Assembly (NCBI RefSeq): GCF_002163715.1
Contig: NZ_CP015698.1
Span: 1,240,001 to 1,304,000 of the forward strand
Direction of reading: 5' to 3'
Origin: Curvibacter sp. AEP1-3
GTDB lineage: Bacteria > Pseudomonadota > Gammaproteobacteria > Burkholderiales > Burkholderiaceae_C
DNA length: 64,000 nucleotides
Below the pieces are notes generated by a model, which saw only the letters and a list, made by a program, of their open reading frames with translations, was not told where the DNA came from and did no database searches. This document shows positions 45,512 through 56,138 of this stretch, piece after piece; positions within the stretch are counted from its first letter, which is position 1; each line of letters starts with the position of its first letter. The position numbers were made by a program, and so were the translations under genes.

Positions 45512-46351
45512 CTATCCCTTCAAGGTCGGCTTGCCGTCTATCGCCACCAAATCCGCACTACGGACAGGCGATTGAGGGCCCTGCTGCAGGATGGCTTTGG
45601 CAATACCCCGCAAGATGTGGATTTCCTCCTGTGTCACCTGCGCCCGGTTGAACAATGCATTGAGCCGCGGCATCAGCTTCTTGGGGGACGCGGGGTCCAA
45701 GAAACCCAGATGCACCAGCGATTGCTCGAGATGGGTCAACATGCCGGTCACCTGCGCTGCATCAGCCAGATGCGAAGGTGTAACGGCCGCCTGCACCCCA
45801 AAGCCGCCGAGGGCCAGACGCCACTCGTACGCAATGACTTGCAGGGCCGCCCCGATATTGAGCGAACCGAAGCTCGGATTGCTGGGAATGGACAGGCAGA
45901 CATGGCAACGATACACGTCTTCATTGCGCATACCGAAGCGCTCGGAACCGAACAAAAAGCCGATGCCCTGCTGCCCCTTCGGGGAAGATTCAGGCATCAA
46001 ATCGGTACCTGGCGCTGATGGCGTATGCGCAAGCAGCTCCTGTTTTGATAGCACTTCAAAATGCTCACGCGGCGTGGTGGTGGGGGGACCGAAGTCGCGC
46101 GGGGTCATGGCCGTGGCGCACAAATGGGTGATGCCATCCAGTGCCTCGTCCAGCGTTTCGACAATGCGGCATTTGTCCAGCACATCCAAAGCACCACTGG
46201 CGCGCTGAATGGTTTCTTCGCGGCGTAGCACATTGGGCCAACGGGGTGCGACCAGCACCAGGTCGTCAAAACCCATGGTTTTCATGGCACGGGCGGCAGC
46301 GCCCACATTGCCCGCGTGGCTGGTGTTGATAAGGATAAATCGGGTGTGCAT
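45512..46351 (-). CDS. trmJ: tRNA (cytidine/uridine-2'-O-)-methyltransferase TrmJ
   Basis: A 279-residue SPOUT methylase for position 32 of tRNAs. The knot motifs are present: FILINTSHAGNVGAAARAMK at the N-terminus, FLFGSERFGMRNEDVYRC at about 130 and NPSFGSLNIGAALQVIAYE at about 157. The C-terminal helical domain is normal. A repeat copy at 46008-46053 encodes residues about 100-115, in a loop that is longer than in E. coli. It is divergent from suhB. Confidence 0.93.
   Translation of the reverse strand: MHTRFILINTSHAGNVGAAARAMKTMGFDDLVLVAPRWPNVLRREETIQRASGALDVLDKCRIVETLDEALDGITHLCATAMTPRDFGPPTTTPREHFEVLSKQELLAHTPSAPGTDLMPESSPKGQQGIGFLFGSERFGMRNEDVYRCHVCLSIPSNPSFGSLNIGAALQVIAYEWRLALGGFGVQAAVTPSHLADAAQVTGMLTHLEQSLVHLGFLDPASPKKLMPRLNALFNRAQVTQEEIHILRGIAKAILQQGPQSPVRSADLVAIDGKPTLKG
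46008..46053 (-). repeat. Interspersed ~50-bp repeat, copy 8 (inside trmJ)
   Basis: In the sense of trmJ it reads GTGCTATCAAAACAGG, AGCTGCTTGCGCA, CATCAGCGCCAGG, encoding VLSKQELLAHTPSAPG in frame. It is one of the best preserved coding copies. Confidence 0.75.
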
Positions 46352-46483
46352 GCAGACTGAAAGTGGCCGAATTGCTGCGACCGCACAAAGATAGGGTGCG
46401 CAACCGAGGCCGAACCGTTAAAATATGCCTATTGTCGCCGCTTGCATCGCCAGCCGGTCCTTCCAGTTCTTCCCCCACAATCT

Positions 46484-47398
46484 ATGACGCTCAATCTGCA
46501 CCCCATGGCCAACGTGGCCATCAAGGCCGCCCGCACCGCCGGTTCCATCATCAACCGTGCCGCGCTGGACATCGAATCCGTTCGTGTATCCCAGAAGAAG
46601 GCCAACGACTTTGTCACCGAAGTGGACAAAGCTGCAGAGCAAGCGATCATAGAAACCCTGCTGACGGCCTACCCCGGCCACGGCATCCTGGCTGAAGAAT
46701 CGGGCAGCGAATACGGCGCCCGCGACTCCGAATACGTCTGGATCATCGACCCGCTGGACGGCACCACCAACTTCATCCACGGCCTGCCTGTGTATTGCGT
46801 CAGCATTGCACTGGCGGTTCGCGGCAAGATCGAACAAGCCGTGGTGTATGACCCTACCCGCAACGACTTGTTTACGGCCACCAAAGGCCGTGGCGCTTAC
46901 CTGAACGACCGCCGCATCCGCGTTTCCAAGCGCACGCAGCTCAAAGAGTCGCTCATTTCCACCGGCTTCCCTTTCCGCCCCGGTGACAACTTCAACCAGT
47001 ACCTGCAGATGATGGGCGACGTGATGCAGCGTACCGCCGGCTTGCGCCGCCCCGGCGCTGCAGCTTTGGACCTGGCCTATGTGGCCGCCGGCTACACCGA
47101 AGGTTTCTTCGAGCTCGGTTTGCAACCCTGGGACGTGGCTGCCGGCTCCTTGCTGGTCACCGAAGCCGGTGGTCTGGTGGGCAACTTCACGGGCGAGGCT
47201 GACTTCCTCGAGCAGCATGAGTGCCTCGCAGGCAACCCGCGCATCTATGGCCAGTTGGTCAGCCTGTTGGGCAAGTACAGCAAGTTCGCACCTGCCGGCG
47301 AGAAGGCCGCTTTGCGCCAAGCCGCCATCGCCGCTGACAACCCGGAAACGACAACAGAAGACGCTCCCGCCGCCGGCGCTGAAGACGCGCCCTTCTGA
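46484..47398 (+). CDS. suhB: Inositol-1-monophosphatase SuhB
   Basis: A 304-residue magnesium-dependent phosphatase that also acts with Nus factors in rRNA antitermination in E. coli. Metal-site motifs: [20 protein letters not shown] and, near the C-terminus, [20 protein letters not shown]-terminal Ala/Glu-rich tail of about 40 residues exceeds the E. coli length. Two in-frame starts (46484, 46505) are possible. Its stop codon directly abuts that of the converging diguanylate cyclase gene, with no gap. Confidence 0.94.
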   Translation: MTLNLHPMANVAIKAARTAGSIINRAALDIESVRVSQKKANDFVTEVDKAAEQAIIETLLTAYPGHGILAEESGSEYGARDSEYVWIIDPLDGTTNFIHGLPVYCVSIALAVRGKIEQAVVYDPTRNDLFTATKGRGAYLNDRRIRVSKRTQLKESLISTGFPFRPGDNFNQYLQMMGDVMQRTAGLRRPGAAALDLAYVAAGYTEGFFELGLQPWDVAAGSLLVTEAGGLVGNFTGEADFLEQHECLAGNPRIYGQLVSLLGKYSKFAPAGEKAALRQAAIAADNPETTTEDAPAAGAEDAPF

Positions 47399-50329
47399 TC
47401 AGCCTACGCTGAATTCGGTCACCGGGACCGGTCGGCCAAACAGATAGCCTTGAAAGAAGACGCAGCCCTGGTTTAACAAAAACTGGCGCTGCCCTTCCGT
47501 CTCTACGCCTTCGGCGACCACATCAAAGCCCAGGCTGCGCCCCAGCGCCAGCACGGTGCTGGCAATAGCAGCATCGTTCACGTCGGTAAGCACATCCCGA
47601 ACAAAAGACTGGTCGATCTTGAGCTGCTGCAAAGGCAGCATCTTCAGGTAGGACAGGGACGAATAGCCGGTACCGAAGTCGTCCAACGCGAACCGCACGC
47701 CCAGGCTGCGCAGCGCTGTCATCTTCATGATGGCTTCCTGGCTGTCGGTCAACAACAGGCTCTCGGTGAGCTCGAGCTTCAAAAGCCTCGGGTCCGCTCC
47801 GTTCTGTTGAATGGCGTTTTGTACTTGAACCACAAACTCGGGGCTGCGGAACTGGCGGGCACTGACATTCACCGCCAAAGTGAGGTGAGCACTATCCGGG
47901 CTTCGCGCCCAAGCGGCCAACTGGGCACATGCGGTTTGCAGCACCCATTCACCCAAGGGAATAATGAGGCCGGTTTGTTCAGCCAAAGGGACAAATTGCA
48001 TGGGGGAAACCATGCCGCGCACCGGATGCTGCCAGCGCAGCAGGGCTTCCGCGCCTACCACCCGACGATCCGCATCGACCACCGGCTGGTAATACAACAT
48101 CAGTTCGCCACGCTGCAGTCCCGCGCGGAGATCAGACTCGAGCTCGGTCCGCTCCGCCACCATGGACTGCATGGCGGGGTCAAAGAAGCGCAGCGTATTG
48201 CGGCCTGCAGATTTGGCTTCATACATGGCCAAGTCAGCCTGTTTCAGCAATTCGTCCACTGACTGCCGCAAGCCATGAATCAACACCACGCCGATGCTGG
48301 GCGTGCTGTGGTGCGAGCCACCGGGCAGTTCGTAAGGGATGTTGAGCTGTTGCAATATTTTTCTGGCGACCAATTCGGCCTGAACGCCGGCATCAGCCAA
48401 GGTACCGTCGAGATCCTGCAAAAGAACCACAAACTCGTCACCTCCGAAACGGGCGACCGTGTCTGATTCCCGGACACAGGCCTTCAGCCTCTGCGCCACG
48501 ACGCGCAACAGCCCGTCACCCACATCGTGGCCCCGTGTGTCATTCAGATCCTTGAAGTTGTCCAGATCAATGAACAAAAGCGCACCATGCAAGCGGCCCC
48601 GTGCACAAGTCGCGACTGCATATTGCAGATGGTCCATGAGCAAGCGGCGGTTAGGCAAATCAGTCAGCACGTCATAGAAGGCCAGACGTTCGATTTTTTC
48701 TTCCGCCTCTTTGCGCTCGGTAATGTTTCGGCCGATGCCGCGATAGCCCTTGAACACGCCGTGGGAGTCGAAAATGGGCGCGCCACTGGTGGATATCCAG
48801 AACACGCGCCCCTCTTCGTCTTTGTCCCGCAGCTCCAGCTCACGGAATTCCTGGCGCGCGTCGAGTACCGCTCTGTGCGCCGCCCATGCAGCCTCGGTCA
48901 TGTTCAGTGCGCCGTTTTCCCATCGGGTTTTGCCAATGCTGTGTTGACCCGTCTTGTTACGCCCGGCCTGGATCGCGCCATGAAACCGGGTGAACCGGTA
49001 TTCGGCGTCTTGCTCCCAGTACCAGTCGGAAGATAGCTCTGTCAACGCCCGGAAACGGGCTTCGCTCTCCTGCAGAATGGCCAGAGACGCTTTGTGTTCG
49101 GTGATGTCGGTCACCGATCCGTAGGCGTTGTACTTGCCGTCAGTCTCCCGGTACGTGATGGCTTTGCCGAACAAAGTCCGGACGTGCCCGTCTTTGCCGA
49201 TGATGCGGAACTCCTGCGCCCACGTCATGCCATCCACTGCCGCTGCATTCATGGATTTGAGGGTCTGCACGATGTCATCCGGATGGATCAGCCTGAACAC
49301 GTTTTCCGGTGCTGCACGGGCCTCTTCCGGCGTCACTCCGAATATGGCGGTACAGGCGTCGCTCACAAACAAAAACCGCCCGCTGTCCCGGCTGAACATC
49401 TCAAACTGGAACACCATTTCAGGCAAGCGGCTGGTCAGTCGCTGGATCACGTCGAGCCGGCGCTGCGGTACCAACTTGGCCTCTGCTTCCTCCGTGAAAT
49501 CCTGCACCACCCCGAAATCCACATAGCTGTCGTCCTGGCGGTGGTAGCGGTGCATGCGACTGCGCACCCAGCGCACGTCGCCATCCCGACGAATCCACCG
49601 GAACTCCAGCAATCGGCCGTCCATGGCTTCCCTGGCGGCGAGATAGACTTCCTTGTCCTCCGGGTGAATGCCTACACGGGATTTATCCAGAGTGAGCTTT
49701 TCGGTCCAAGGCGTCTGGGTCAGACGGAACAGGCCACGTGACCATCGCGGAACGGTTTGGCCTTGCGGGACAATCCAATGTCCCGCCTGCGCCAAGCTCT
49801 CTGTTTCCTCAAACAGTTCCAGCTGCCCGCGCAATTCGTCGTTCGCATCCTGCAGGGCCTGCTCGCTCTCGGCCACTGCTTCCTGCGCAATACGCTGGGC
49901 GGTGATGTCTGAGAGATACACCAGCACGTGGGGCTCTCCGGCAATGTGCATGATGGAGCCGCGCCATTCCAGCAAGAGCTCCTCGCCATTGCGCGTGAGG
50001 AAACTGATCTCAACGCCGCCGGCCATGGGATTGGCTTGCATCTCACGCAAAGCAGCGTTGCGTGCCTCAATATCGGGCCAGAAACCCAGGGACACTGAGG
50101 TACTGCGGGTGGCCTCTTCCCATGTGTAGCCGGTGAGTTGCTGCCAGCGTGCATTCACGTCGATGATGGCCCCGTCATCCAGGCGCTGCACCGAGATAGC
50201 GGCCGGACTTTGGGCAAAGAGCGCTTCCAGCATGTCGTACTGGCGGCGGCTCACCAACTCCAGAGAGCGCAGTTCCGCCTGCAAAGCGTCAATACCCGGC
50301 AGCTCAGGGGGTGTTGATTTGCTGGTCAT
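47399..50329 (-). CDS. PAS-PAS-PAS-GGDEF-EAL protein (c-di-GMP turnover), copy 1
   Basis: A 976-residue cytoplasmic signalling protein. At least three PAS/PAC modules cover about 30-570 (ITAQRIAQEAV, DITEHKASLAI and GRNITERKEAEEKIERL end three of them). GGDEF lies at about 629-633, with an RxxD inhibitory site (RESD) five residues before it. An EAL domain follows (AEALLRW at about 761) with LDDFGTGYSSLSYLK and AEGVET intact. Both enzymatic halves look active. It is translationally coupled (ATGA) to the next, paralogous gene; together they look like a tandem duplication. Confidence 0.92.
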   Translation of the reverse strand: MTSKSTPPELPGIDALQAELRSLELVSRRQYDMLEALFAQSPAAISVQRLDDGAIIDVNARWQQLTGYTWEEATRSTSVSLGFWPDIEARNAALREMQANPMAGGVEISFLTRNGEELLLEWRGSIMHIAGEPHVLVYLSDITAQRIAQEAVAESEQALQDANDELRGQLELFEETESLAQAGHWIVPQGQTVPRWSRGLFRLTQTPWTEKLTLDKSRVGIHPEDKEVYLAAREAMDGRLLEFRWIRRDGDVRWVRSRMHRYHRQDDSYVDFGVVQDFTEEAEAKLVPQRRLDVIQRLTSRLPEMVFQFEMFSRDSGRFLFVSDACTAIFGVTPEEARAAPENVFRLIHPDDIVQTLKSMNAAAVDGMTWAQEFRIIGKDGHVRTLFGKAITYRETDGKYNAYGSVTDITEHKASLAILQESEARFRALTELSSDWYWEQDAEYRFTRFHGAIQAGRNKTGQHSIGKTRWENGALNMTEAAWAAHRAVLDARQEFRELELRDKDEEGRVFWISTSGAPIFDSHGVFKGYRGIGRNITERKEAEEKIERLAFYDVLTDLPNRRLLMDHLQYAVATCARGRLHGALLFIDLDNFKDLNDTRGHDVGDGLLRVVAQRLKACVRESDTVARFGGDEFVVLLQDLDGTLADAGVQAELVARKILQQLNIPYELPGGSHHSTPSIGVVLIHGLRQSVDELLKQADLAMYEAKSAGRNTLRFFDPAMQSMVAERTELESDLRAGLQRGELMLYYQPVVDADRRVVGAEALLRWQHPVRGMVSPMQFVPLAEQTGLIIPLGEWVLQTACAQLAAWARSPDSAHLTLAVNVSARQFRSPEFVVQVQNAIQQNGADPRLLKLELTESLLLTDSQEAIMKMTALRSLGVRFALDDFGTGYSSLSYLKMLPLQQLKIDQSFVRDVLTDVNDAAIASTVLALGRSLGFDVVAEGVETEGQRQFLLNQGCVFFQGYLFGRPVPVTEFSVG

Positions 50330-53271
50330 GCCGGCCCCGTCAAATGCAACTGCTCGACCGGCACCGGGCGCCCGAAGAAATACCCCTGGAAGGCCCTGCA
50401 CCCCTCTCGCAACAAGAAATCCCGCTGACCGGCTGTTTCGACACCTTCCGCCACCACCCCGAGGTCCAGGCTCTTGGCCAGGTTCAAAATCGTCCGGGCG
50501 ATGGCGGCGTCGTTGGGGTCTGTCAGCACATCGCGCACAAATGACTGATCGATCTTGAGCTGGTCCAAGGGCAATCGCTTGAGATAGGCAAGGGACGAAT
50601 ACCCGGTACCGAAGTCGTCCAAGGAGAAACTCACGCCGATGGAGCGCAGCTCTCCCATCTTGATCACAGCCTCTTCAAAATCGGTGAGGAGCAGGCTCTC
50701 GGTAAGTTCCAACTTCAGGCGATAGGGGTTGGCGCCACTGGTGCGCAACAAATCCAGAATATGGGTAGAAAAATCAGGATGCCGGAACTGGCGGGCGCTC
50801 ACATTGACGGCAATACTGAGCTTTTGGGTCTGCGAGTCGTCGTTCCAGGCAACCAACTGCGCACACGCCGCCTCCAGCACCCATTGGCCCAGCGGAAGAA
50901 TGAGCCCGGTCTGCTCGGCCACCGGGATGAACACTGCCGGAGACACCATGCCCCTGACCGGATGCAGCCAGCGCAGCAGCGCCTCCACCCCCGTCACCGT
51001 GCCAGCTTGGTCCACGACCGGCTGGTAATAGAGCGTGAACTGCTCTTCCTGCAGCGCACGGCGTAGGTCGGCTTCCATGTCGGCGCGCTCTGAGGCCGCT
51101 GCCTGCATGTCAGGATCGAAAAAGCGCAAGGTATTCCGCCCTGCCCCTTTGGCCTGGTACATGGCCAGATCAGCGCGTTTGAGCAGCTCCTCAATGCTGT
51201 CGTTGTGTTGGAAAAACAGCGTCACACCTATGCTCGGCGAGCTGTGCATGTTGTGGTTGCCCAAAGCAAATTGCTTATTGAGGGAACCCAACACTTTTTT
51301 GGCCACCAACTCTGCCTGGGTCGCGGCCAACAACGGGTCTGCATCCAGCTCTTCCAACATCACCACGAACTCATCGCCGCCCAGCCGCGCGACCGTATCG
51401 GCGCTGCGCACGCAGTCTTGCAATCGCTGCGCCACTTGCTGCAGCAGCAAATCCCCCATGTGGTGACCCAAGGTGTCATTGAGGACCTTGAAGTTATCCA
51501 GATCAATGAACAGCAGCGCTCCGTGTTGGCGATTACGGGTGCTCGAATCCAGCGCATGCTTCAAACGGTCAATCAACATGCGGCGGTTCGGCAGGCCGGT
51601 CAACGCATCGAAGAATGCCAGGCGTTCAATCTCGGCCTCTGCGGCTTTGCGGGCGGAAATATCGCGCCCGGTTCCGCGATAGCCGCAGAAATTGCCTTGG
51701 GCATCAAAAATGGGCGCCCCGCTGATGGACACCCACATGAAACTGCCGTCAGACAGGACGCGCTGCATTTCAAAGTCCTGGAAAGTCTGATGCGCCTCCA
51801 GCAGGTCCTGGTGGGCCTTCCACTGGGCCGGTGTAACACCGCGCCCGCCAGAGTCCCACCGGGTACGGCCCAGTGCCCCTTGCGGTGCCAACCGGTCTGC
51901 GTTGATACCATTGCCATCGATACGCACAAAGCGAAACTCTGCGTCCTGTTCCCAGTACCAGTCTGAGGACAGGCTGGACAGGCTGCGGAAACGCTCCTCG
52001 CTTTCCTGCAACTGGGCCAAGGCCTTCTTTTGCGGAGTGATGTCGGTAATGGAACCGGTGAACAGCACCGATCCATCCGGCTTGATCTCCGGCACCGAGG
52101 TGCCCAGCAGCCAACGCATGTCGGCGCCGGCATCACGCGTGCGGAATTCGCAGTTCCAAGGTTGCAGGGTGTCGCGGCTGGCGAGGCTGGTTTTAATGAT
52201 GCGAGGGACATCTTCGCGGTGAATGCGCCGCATCAAGGCGTTGGCATCTTCACGCGCCTGCTCCATCGACACCCCGAAAAGCTGCGCGACGCCCGCACTC
52301 ACAAAAGGAAACTTGAATTGGCCATCCGGCCACATCTGGAATTCGTACACCATGCCCGGCGCACGACTGGTAATTTTGTGGATGAAATCGAGTTGGGTTT
52401 GCAAGGCATCACGAGCGTCCCGCTCCTCGGTGAATTCCTGGACCACACCAAAGTCTGCCAGCACGCGGCCCTCCGCCATCTGCCGGTGCATGCGGGAGCG
52501 CGCCCACAGAGTGCGGCCTTCCTTGGAGAGCCACCGGAATTCGACAACGCTGCCATCCATCCTGATTCGCGCCTCCTTCAAGCGGGGCAAGTCTTCTGGA
52601 TGCACGGAACCCCACAGAGACTGGTTGGTGGCCAAAGGTACATCGCCCAGACCCGCCATTAGCGCCAAGCCGCGGGAGAGTTGAACCCGGTCATCGTCCG
52701 GATATGACACCCAGTGCCCCACCTTGGCCACCGATTCAGTCAGCTCATGCAGCTTGACTTGGCGGTTCATGGTTTCGTTGGCATGCTCCAAGGCCTGCTC
52801 ACCGGCTTTCAAGGCATCACGGGCCATTTGCTCGGCGGTGACATCACGCAGGTAAATCAGCAAATAGAGCTCGCCGGACTCCTCCAGCATGGCGGCATTC
52901 AGTCGCACCACGCGGGGAATGCGGTCTTTCATCACCAGCGTCACATCGGTATCCACAACACGGCTGCCCACCTTCATACCGCCGAATACCCGGTCCCGCT
53001 CCTGCGGGTCCAGCCAATGGCCCAGCTCCACCGCACTGCGGCCCAAGGCTTCGTCACGCGTATAGCCCGTCATGAACAGCCATTCGCTGTTGACCTGGAC
53101 GAGCACCCCGTCGCGCACTCGCGTCAAAGCGATCGCTTCGGGGCTGCTTTCAAAGATGGACTGGAACACCGACAACCCCAGGCCCACAGGCGCTGCGCTG
53201 GCCACGGCCTCAAGGGCAGCGGACTCGTCGGGTCGGGAGACCGGGGGAAGTTGCACAGGGGAATGGGCCAT
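50326..53271 (-). CDS. PAS-PAS-PAS-GGDEF-EAL protein (c-di-GMP turnover), copy 2
   Basis: A 981-residue paralogue of the downstream gene with the same domain order. PAS modules lie at about 40-570 (DVTAEQMARDAL, DITPQKKALAQL and GRDISARKAAEAEIERL close three). GGDEF is at about 631-635 with RSAD as inhibitory site, and EAL at about 763 (VEALLRW) with LDDFGTGYSSLAYLK. No membrane segment. The ATG at 53271 has AAGGAG nine bases upstream; the longer frame overlaps the mutS region. It is divergent from mutS, with a small GGCCTG/CAGGCC dyad (53294-53308) in the gap. Confidence 0.92.
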   Translation of the reverse strand: MAHSPVQLPPVSRPDESAALEAVASAAPVGLGLSVFQSIFESSPEAIALTRVRDGVLVQVNSEWLFMTGYTRDEALGRSAVELGHWLDPQERDRVFGGMKVGSRVVDTDVTLVMKDRIPRVVRLNAAMLEESGELYLLIYLRDVTAEQMARDALKAGEQALEHANETMNRQVKLHELTESVAKVGHWVSYPDDDRVQLSRGLALMAGLGDVPLATNQSLWGSVHPEDLPRLKEARIRMDGSVVEFRWLSKEGRTLWARSRMHRQMAEGRVLADFGVVQEFTEERDARDALQTQLDFIHKITSRAPGMVYEFQMWPDGQFKFPFVSAGVAQLFGVSMEQAREDANALMRRIHREDVPRIIKTSLASRDTLQPWNCEFRTRDAGADMRWLLGTSVPEIKPDGSVLFTGSITDITPQKKALAQLQESEERFRSLSSLSSDWYWEQDAEFRFVRIDGNGINADRLAPQGALGRTRWDSGGRGVTPAQWKAHQDLLEAHQTFQDFEMQRVLSDGSFMWVSISGAPIFDAQGNFCGYRGTGRDISARKAAEAEIERLAFFDALTGLPNRRMLIDRLKHALDSSTRNRQHGALLFIDLDNFKVLNDTLGHHMGDLLLQQVAQRLQDCVRSADTVARLGGDEFVVMLEELDADPLLAATQAELVAKKVLGSLNKQFALGNHNMHSSPSIGVTLFFQHNDSIEELLKRADLAMYQAKGAGRNTLRFFDPDMQAAASERADMEADLRRALQEEQFTLYYQPVVDQAGTVTGVEALLRWLHPVRGMVSPAVFIPVAEQTGLILPLGQWVLEAACAQLVAWNDDSQTQKLSIAVNVSARQFRHPDFSTHILDLLRTSGANPYRLKLELTESLLLTDFEEAVIKMGELRSIGVSFSLDDFGTGYSSLAYLKRLPLDQLKIDQSFVRDVLTDPNDAAIARTILNLAKSLDLGVVAEGVETAGQRDFLLREGCRAFQGYFFGRPVPVEQLHLTGPA

Positions 53272-53353
53272 AAGGTGTGACTCCTTATGATAGGGCCTGT
53301 AGCAGGCCTGCGCCATAGATGGGCCGCTCCACGAATACCCGATTTCCCTCGCC

Positions 53354-55963
53354 GTGACATCTCCCCTCGCAACCGCTCCGCTCGACCAGCACACCCCCAT
53401 GATGCAGCAGTATCTGGGGCTCAAAGCAGCCTACCCCGACACGCTGCTGTTCTATCGCATGGGCGACTTCTACGAGATGTTTTACGCCGATGCCGAAAAG
53501 GCCGCCCGCATTCTGGACATTACGGTCACCACCCGTGGCCAGTCCGCCGGTCAACCGGTGGTCATGGCAGGTGTGCCATTCCACTCGATGGAAGGGTACC
53601 TGGCCAAATTGATACGCCACGGCGAGTCGGTGGCCATCTGCGAGCAAACCGGCGAAGTGGGCGCCACCAAAGGCCCGGTGGAGCGCAAAGTGGTGCGGGT
53701 CGTCACCCCCGGCACGCTGACAGACGCCGAACTGCTGTCCGAAAAAACCGAGTCCATGCTGATGGCCGTGCACCAAGGCCCGCGCAACCGCTGCGGCCTG
53801 GCCTGGCTGTCCGTCACCCAGGGCGTCGTCTTTCTGGCCGAATGCACGCCTGACGAAGTGCCCGACTGGGTGAGCCGCATCGCCCCCAGCGAGCTGACCT
53901 ACAGCGCTGGCTGCACCACCAGCTTTGAAGACCGCCTCAAGCGCCTGCGCCACGGCACCGCTGTGTACCTGACCGCCCGCCCCGAATGGCAGTTCGACAG
54001 CGCCCTGGGCCAGCGCAAACTGCTGGACGCACTGCAAGCCGCCAGCCTCACCAGCTGGAACGCGCAAGAGCTGGCCCTGGCCCACGCGGCTGCCGGCGCC
54101 TTGATTGGATACGCTGAACACACCCAGGGCCGAGCTCTCACACACATCCACAGCGTGCAGGTGCAGCGCAACGATGCACTCATAGACTTGCCCGCCACCA
54201 CCCGCCGCAACCTGGAGCTGGTGCAGACCCTGCGCGGCGAGGACAGCCCTACCCTCTTCAGTCTGCTCGACACCTGTATGACAGGCATGGGCAGCCGCTT
54301 GCTCAAACGCTGGCTGCTGGAGCCCCTGCGCGAACGCACCGAGGCACAGCACCGCCTGCTGGCGATTGCTACCCTGCGGAACAATATCTGGCAAACCCTG
54401 CGCGGCCAGCTCAAGGGCTGTGCGGACGTGGAACGCATCACCGCCCGCATCGCCCTGCGCCAGGTGCGCCCGCGCGAGCTGGTTGCGCTGGTGCAAACGC
54501 TACAAAAAACAGAGCTGCTCGCGCACAATCTGCGGGCGCCAGAGGGCTATTTGGCTCATATTTGCAGCCATCTTCAGCCACCGGCCGAGGCCATTACCCT
54601 GCTGGGTCGCGCCATCGCGCCCGAACCTGCTGCACTGGTGCGCGACGGTGGCGTGATCGCCAACGGCTTTGACGCCGAGCTGGACGAGTTGCGCGCCATC
54701 CAGACCAACTGCGATGCCTTTTTGCTGGACCTTGAAGTCCGCGAAAAAGCCCGCACCGGCATTGCGAACCTGCGGGTGCAGTTCAACAAGGTGCACGGCT
54801 TCTACATCGAAGTCACCACCGGCCAGGTGGACAAAGTGCCCGAGGACTACCGCCGCCGCCAGACCCTGAAGAATGCAGAGCGCTTCATCACCCCTGAGCT
54901 CAAAGCCTTTGAAGACAAAGCCCTGAGCGCCCAAGAGCGGGCCCTGGCCCGCGAGAAATGGTTGTTCGAGCAGGTGCTGGACCAGTTACAAGCACACATT
55001 CCCGACCTCACCGCCGTAGCCCAGTCGCTCGCCGCGCTGGACACCCTGTGCGCCTTGACCGAACGCTCGCTCACACTGGACTGGAATGCCCCGCAGTTTG
55101 TGACCGAGCCCTGCATCGACATCACCCAAGGCCGGCACCCCGTGGTGCAAGCGCGCTTGGCAGAACTCAGCAGCGGTAACTTCATCGCGAATGACACGCG
55201 CCTCGGTGTCAAGCAGCGCATGCAAGTCATCACCGGGCCCAACATGGGCGGTAAATCGACCTACATGCGCCAGGTCGCGCTGATCGTGCTGCTGGCCAGC
55301 ATCGGCAGCTACGTGCCCGCGCAGGCTTGCCGGCTGGGGCCAATTGACGCCATACACACCCGCATAGGCGCAGCGGACGACTTGGCCAACGCCCAGTCCA
55401 CCTTCATGCTGGAAATGACCGAGGCTGCGCAAATTTTGCACAGCGCCACGCCGCACAGCCTGGTGCTCATGGATGAAATCGGCCGGGGAACGAGCACCTT
55501 CGACGGACTGGCACTGGCCAGCGCGATTGCCACGCAGCTGCACGACAAAACGCAGGCCTTCACCCTGTTTGCCACCCACTATTTCGAGCTCACCGAGTTC
55601 CCTGCCACTCACCATGCGGCGCTGAACGTGCACGTGAGCGCCGCCGAAGCGGGCCGCGACATCGTGTTCCTGCACGCCATCGAACCCGGCCCGGCCAGCA
55701 AAAGCTACGGTGTGCAAGTGGCGCGCCTGGCCGGCATGCCCGCCGCCGTGCTGAACCACGCCCGCCACACCCTGGACGCGCTGGAAGCCCAAGCCAGTGA
55801 ATCGCAAGCCCAGGTGGACCTGTTCGCTGCGCCCCCTGCTACAGAAATAGTAGCTGCCAGCGCCGTAGAGACGGCGCTCTCAGCGATTAACCCTGATGCG
55901 ATGAGCCCCAGAGAAGCGATGGACGCGCTTTATCAATTGAAAGCATTGGCTAGCAAGGCTTAG
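53354..55963 (+). CDS. mutS: DNA mismatch repair protein MutS
   Basis: An 869-residue mismatch-recognition ATPase. The N-terminus has the mismatch-binding Phe-x-Glu in [13 protein letters not shown]. The ATPase domain has [13 protein letters not shown] at about 628, [14 protein letters not shown] and [16 protein letters not shown]. The GTG at 53354 is used because family members have about 15 residues before TPMMQQYL; an ATG at 53399 would cut these off. Two interspersed repeat copies lie inside the gene, one in the core/lever part and one in the linker to the C-terminal tetramer region. Confidence 0.95.
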   Translation: MTSPLATAPLDQHTPMMQQYLGLKAAYPDTLLFYRMGDFYEMFYADAEKAARILDITVTTRGQSAGQPVVMAGVPFHSMEGYLAKLIRHGESVAICEQTGEVGATKGPVERKVVRVVTPGTLTDAELLSEKTESMLMAVHQGPRNRCGLAWLSVTQGVVFLAECTPDEVPDWVSRIAPSELTYSAGCTTSFEDRLKRLRHGTAVYLTARPEWQFDSALGQRKLLDALQAASLTSWNAQELALAHAAAGALIGYAEHTQGRALTHIHSVQVQRNDALIDLPATTRRNLELVQTLRGEDSPTLFSLLDTCMTGMGSRLLKRWLLEPLRERTEAQHRLLAIATLRNNIWQTLRGQLKGCADVERITARIALRQVRPRELVALVQTLQKTELLAHNLRAPEGYLAHICSHLQPPAEAITLLGRAIAPEPAALVRDGGVIANGFDAELDELRAIQTNCDAFLLDLEVREKARTGIANLRVQFNKVHGFYIEVTTGQVDKVPEDYRRRQTLKNAERFITPELKAFEDKALSAQERALAREKWLFEQVLDQLQAHIPDLTAVAQSLAALDTLCALTERSLTLDWNAPQFVTEPCIDITQGRHPVVQARLAELSSGNFIANDTRLGVKQRMQVITGPNMGGKSTYMRQVALIVLLASIGSYVPAQACRLGPIDAIHTRIGAADDLANAQSTFMLEMTEAAQILHSATPHSLVLMDEIGRGTSTFDGLALASAIATQLHDKTQAFTLFATHYFELTEFPATHHAALNVHVSAAEAGRDIVFLHAIEPGPASKSYGVQVARLAGMPAAVLNHARHTLDALEAQASESQAQVDLFAAPPATEIVAASAVETALSAINPDAMSPREAMDALYQLKALASKA
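54498..54548 (+). repeat. Interspersed ~50-bp repeat, copy 9 (inside mutS core)
   Basis: GCTACAAAAAACAG, AGCTGCTCGCGCA and GCGGGCGCCAGAGG, in frame, encode [17 protein letters not shown]. By memory of E. coli MutS the segment lengths agree, so the repeat seems to replace rather than add residues. Confidence 0.65.
55838..55884 (+). repeat. Interspersed ~50-bp repeat, copy 10 (inside mutS linker)
   Basis: TGCTACAGAAATAG, TAGCTGCCAGCGCC and GGCGCTCTCAGCG encode an alanine-rich linker between the ATPase domain and the C-terminal helices of MutS. It is more diverged than copy 9. Confidence 0.55.
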
Positions 55964-55979
55964 CTCTTTCGCTCCGGTA

Positions 55980-56064
55980 GGGCGGGGAGGTGGTGTGCGG
56001 GATGGGGGCGATTTCAAAAACCGAAGGTTCATGAGCCCCCGGCCCGCACACCGCCTCCCCGCCC
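55980..56064 (+). repeat. Structured hairpin element, copy B
   Basis: Arms of 22 bases (55980-56001 with 56043-56064) pair with a single T.G. Inner GGGGGC/GCCCCC (56004-56009 with 56035-56040) closes on a 25-nt apical part that starts GATTT and ends ATGA, with a small AACC/GGTT stem inside. It lies 16 bases after the mutS stop in the same sense. It shares the apical frame with copies A and C but has a different stem sequence. Confidence 0.7.
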
Positions 56065-56138
56065 GGCAAGGACTGCCCCGCAAAGTCCACCCGCCCCACC
56101 CCGATACACTCTAGGTTTTGCCCCAAACCACAAGAAAA

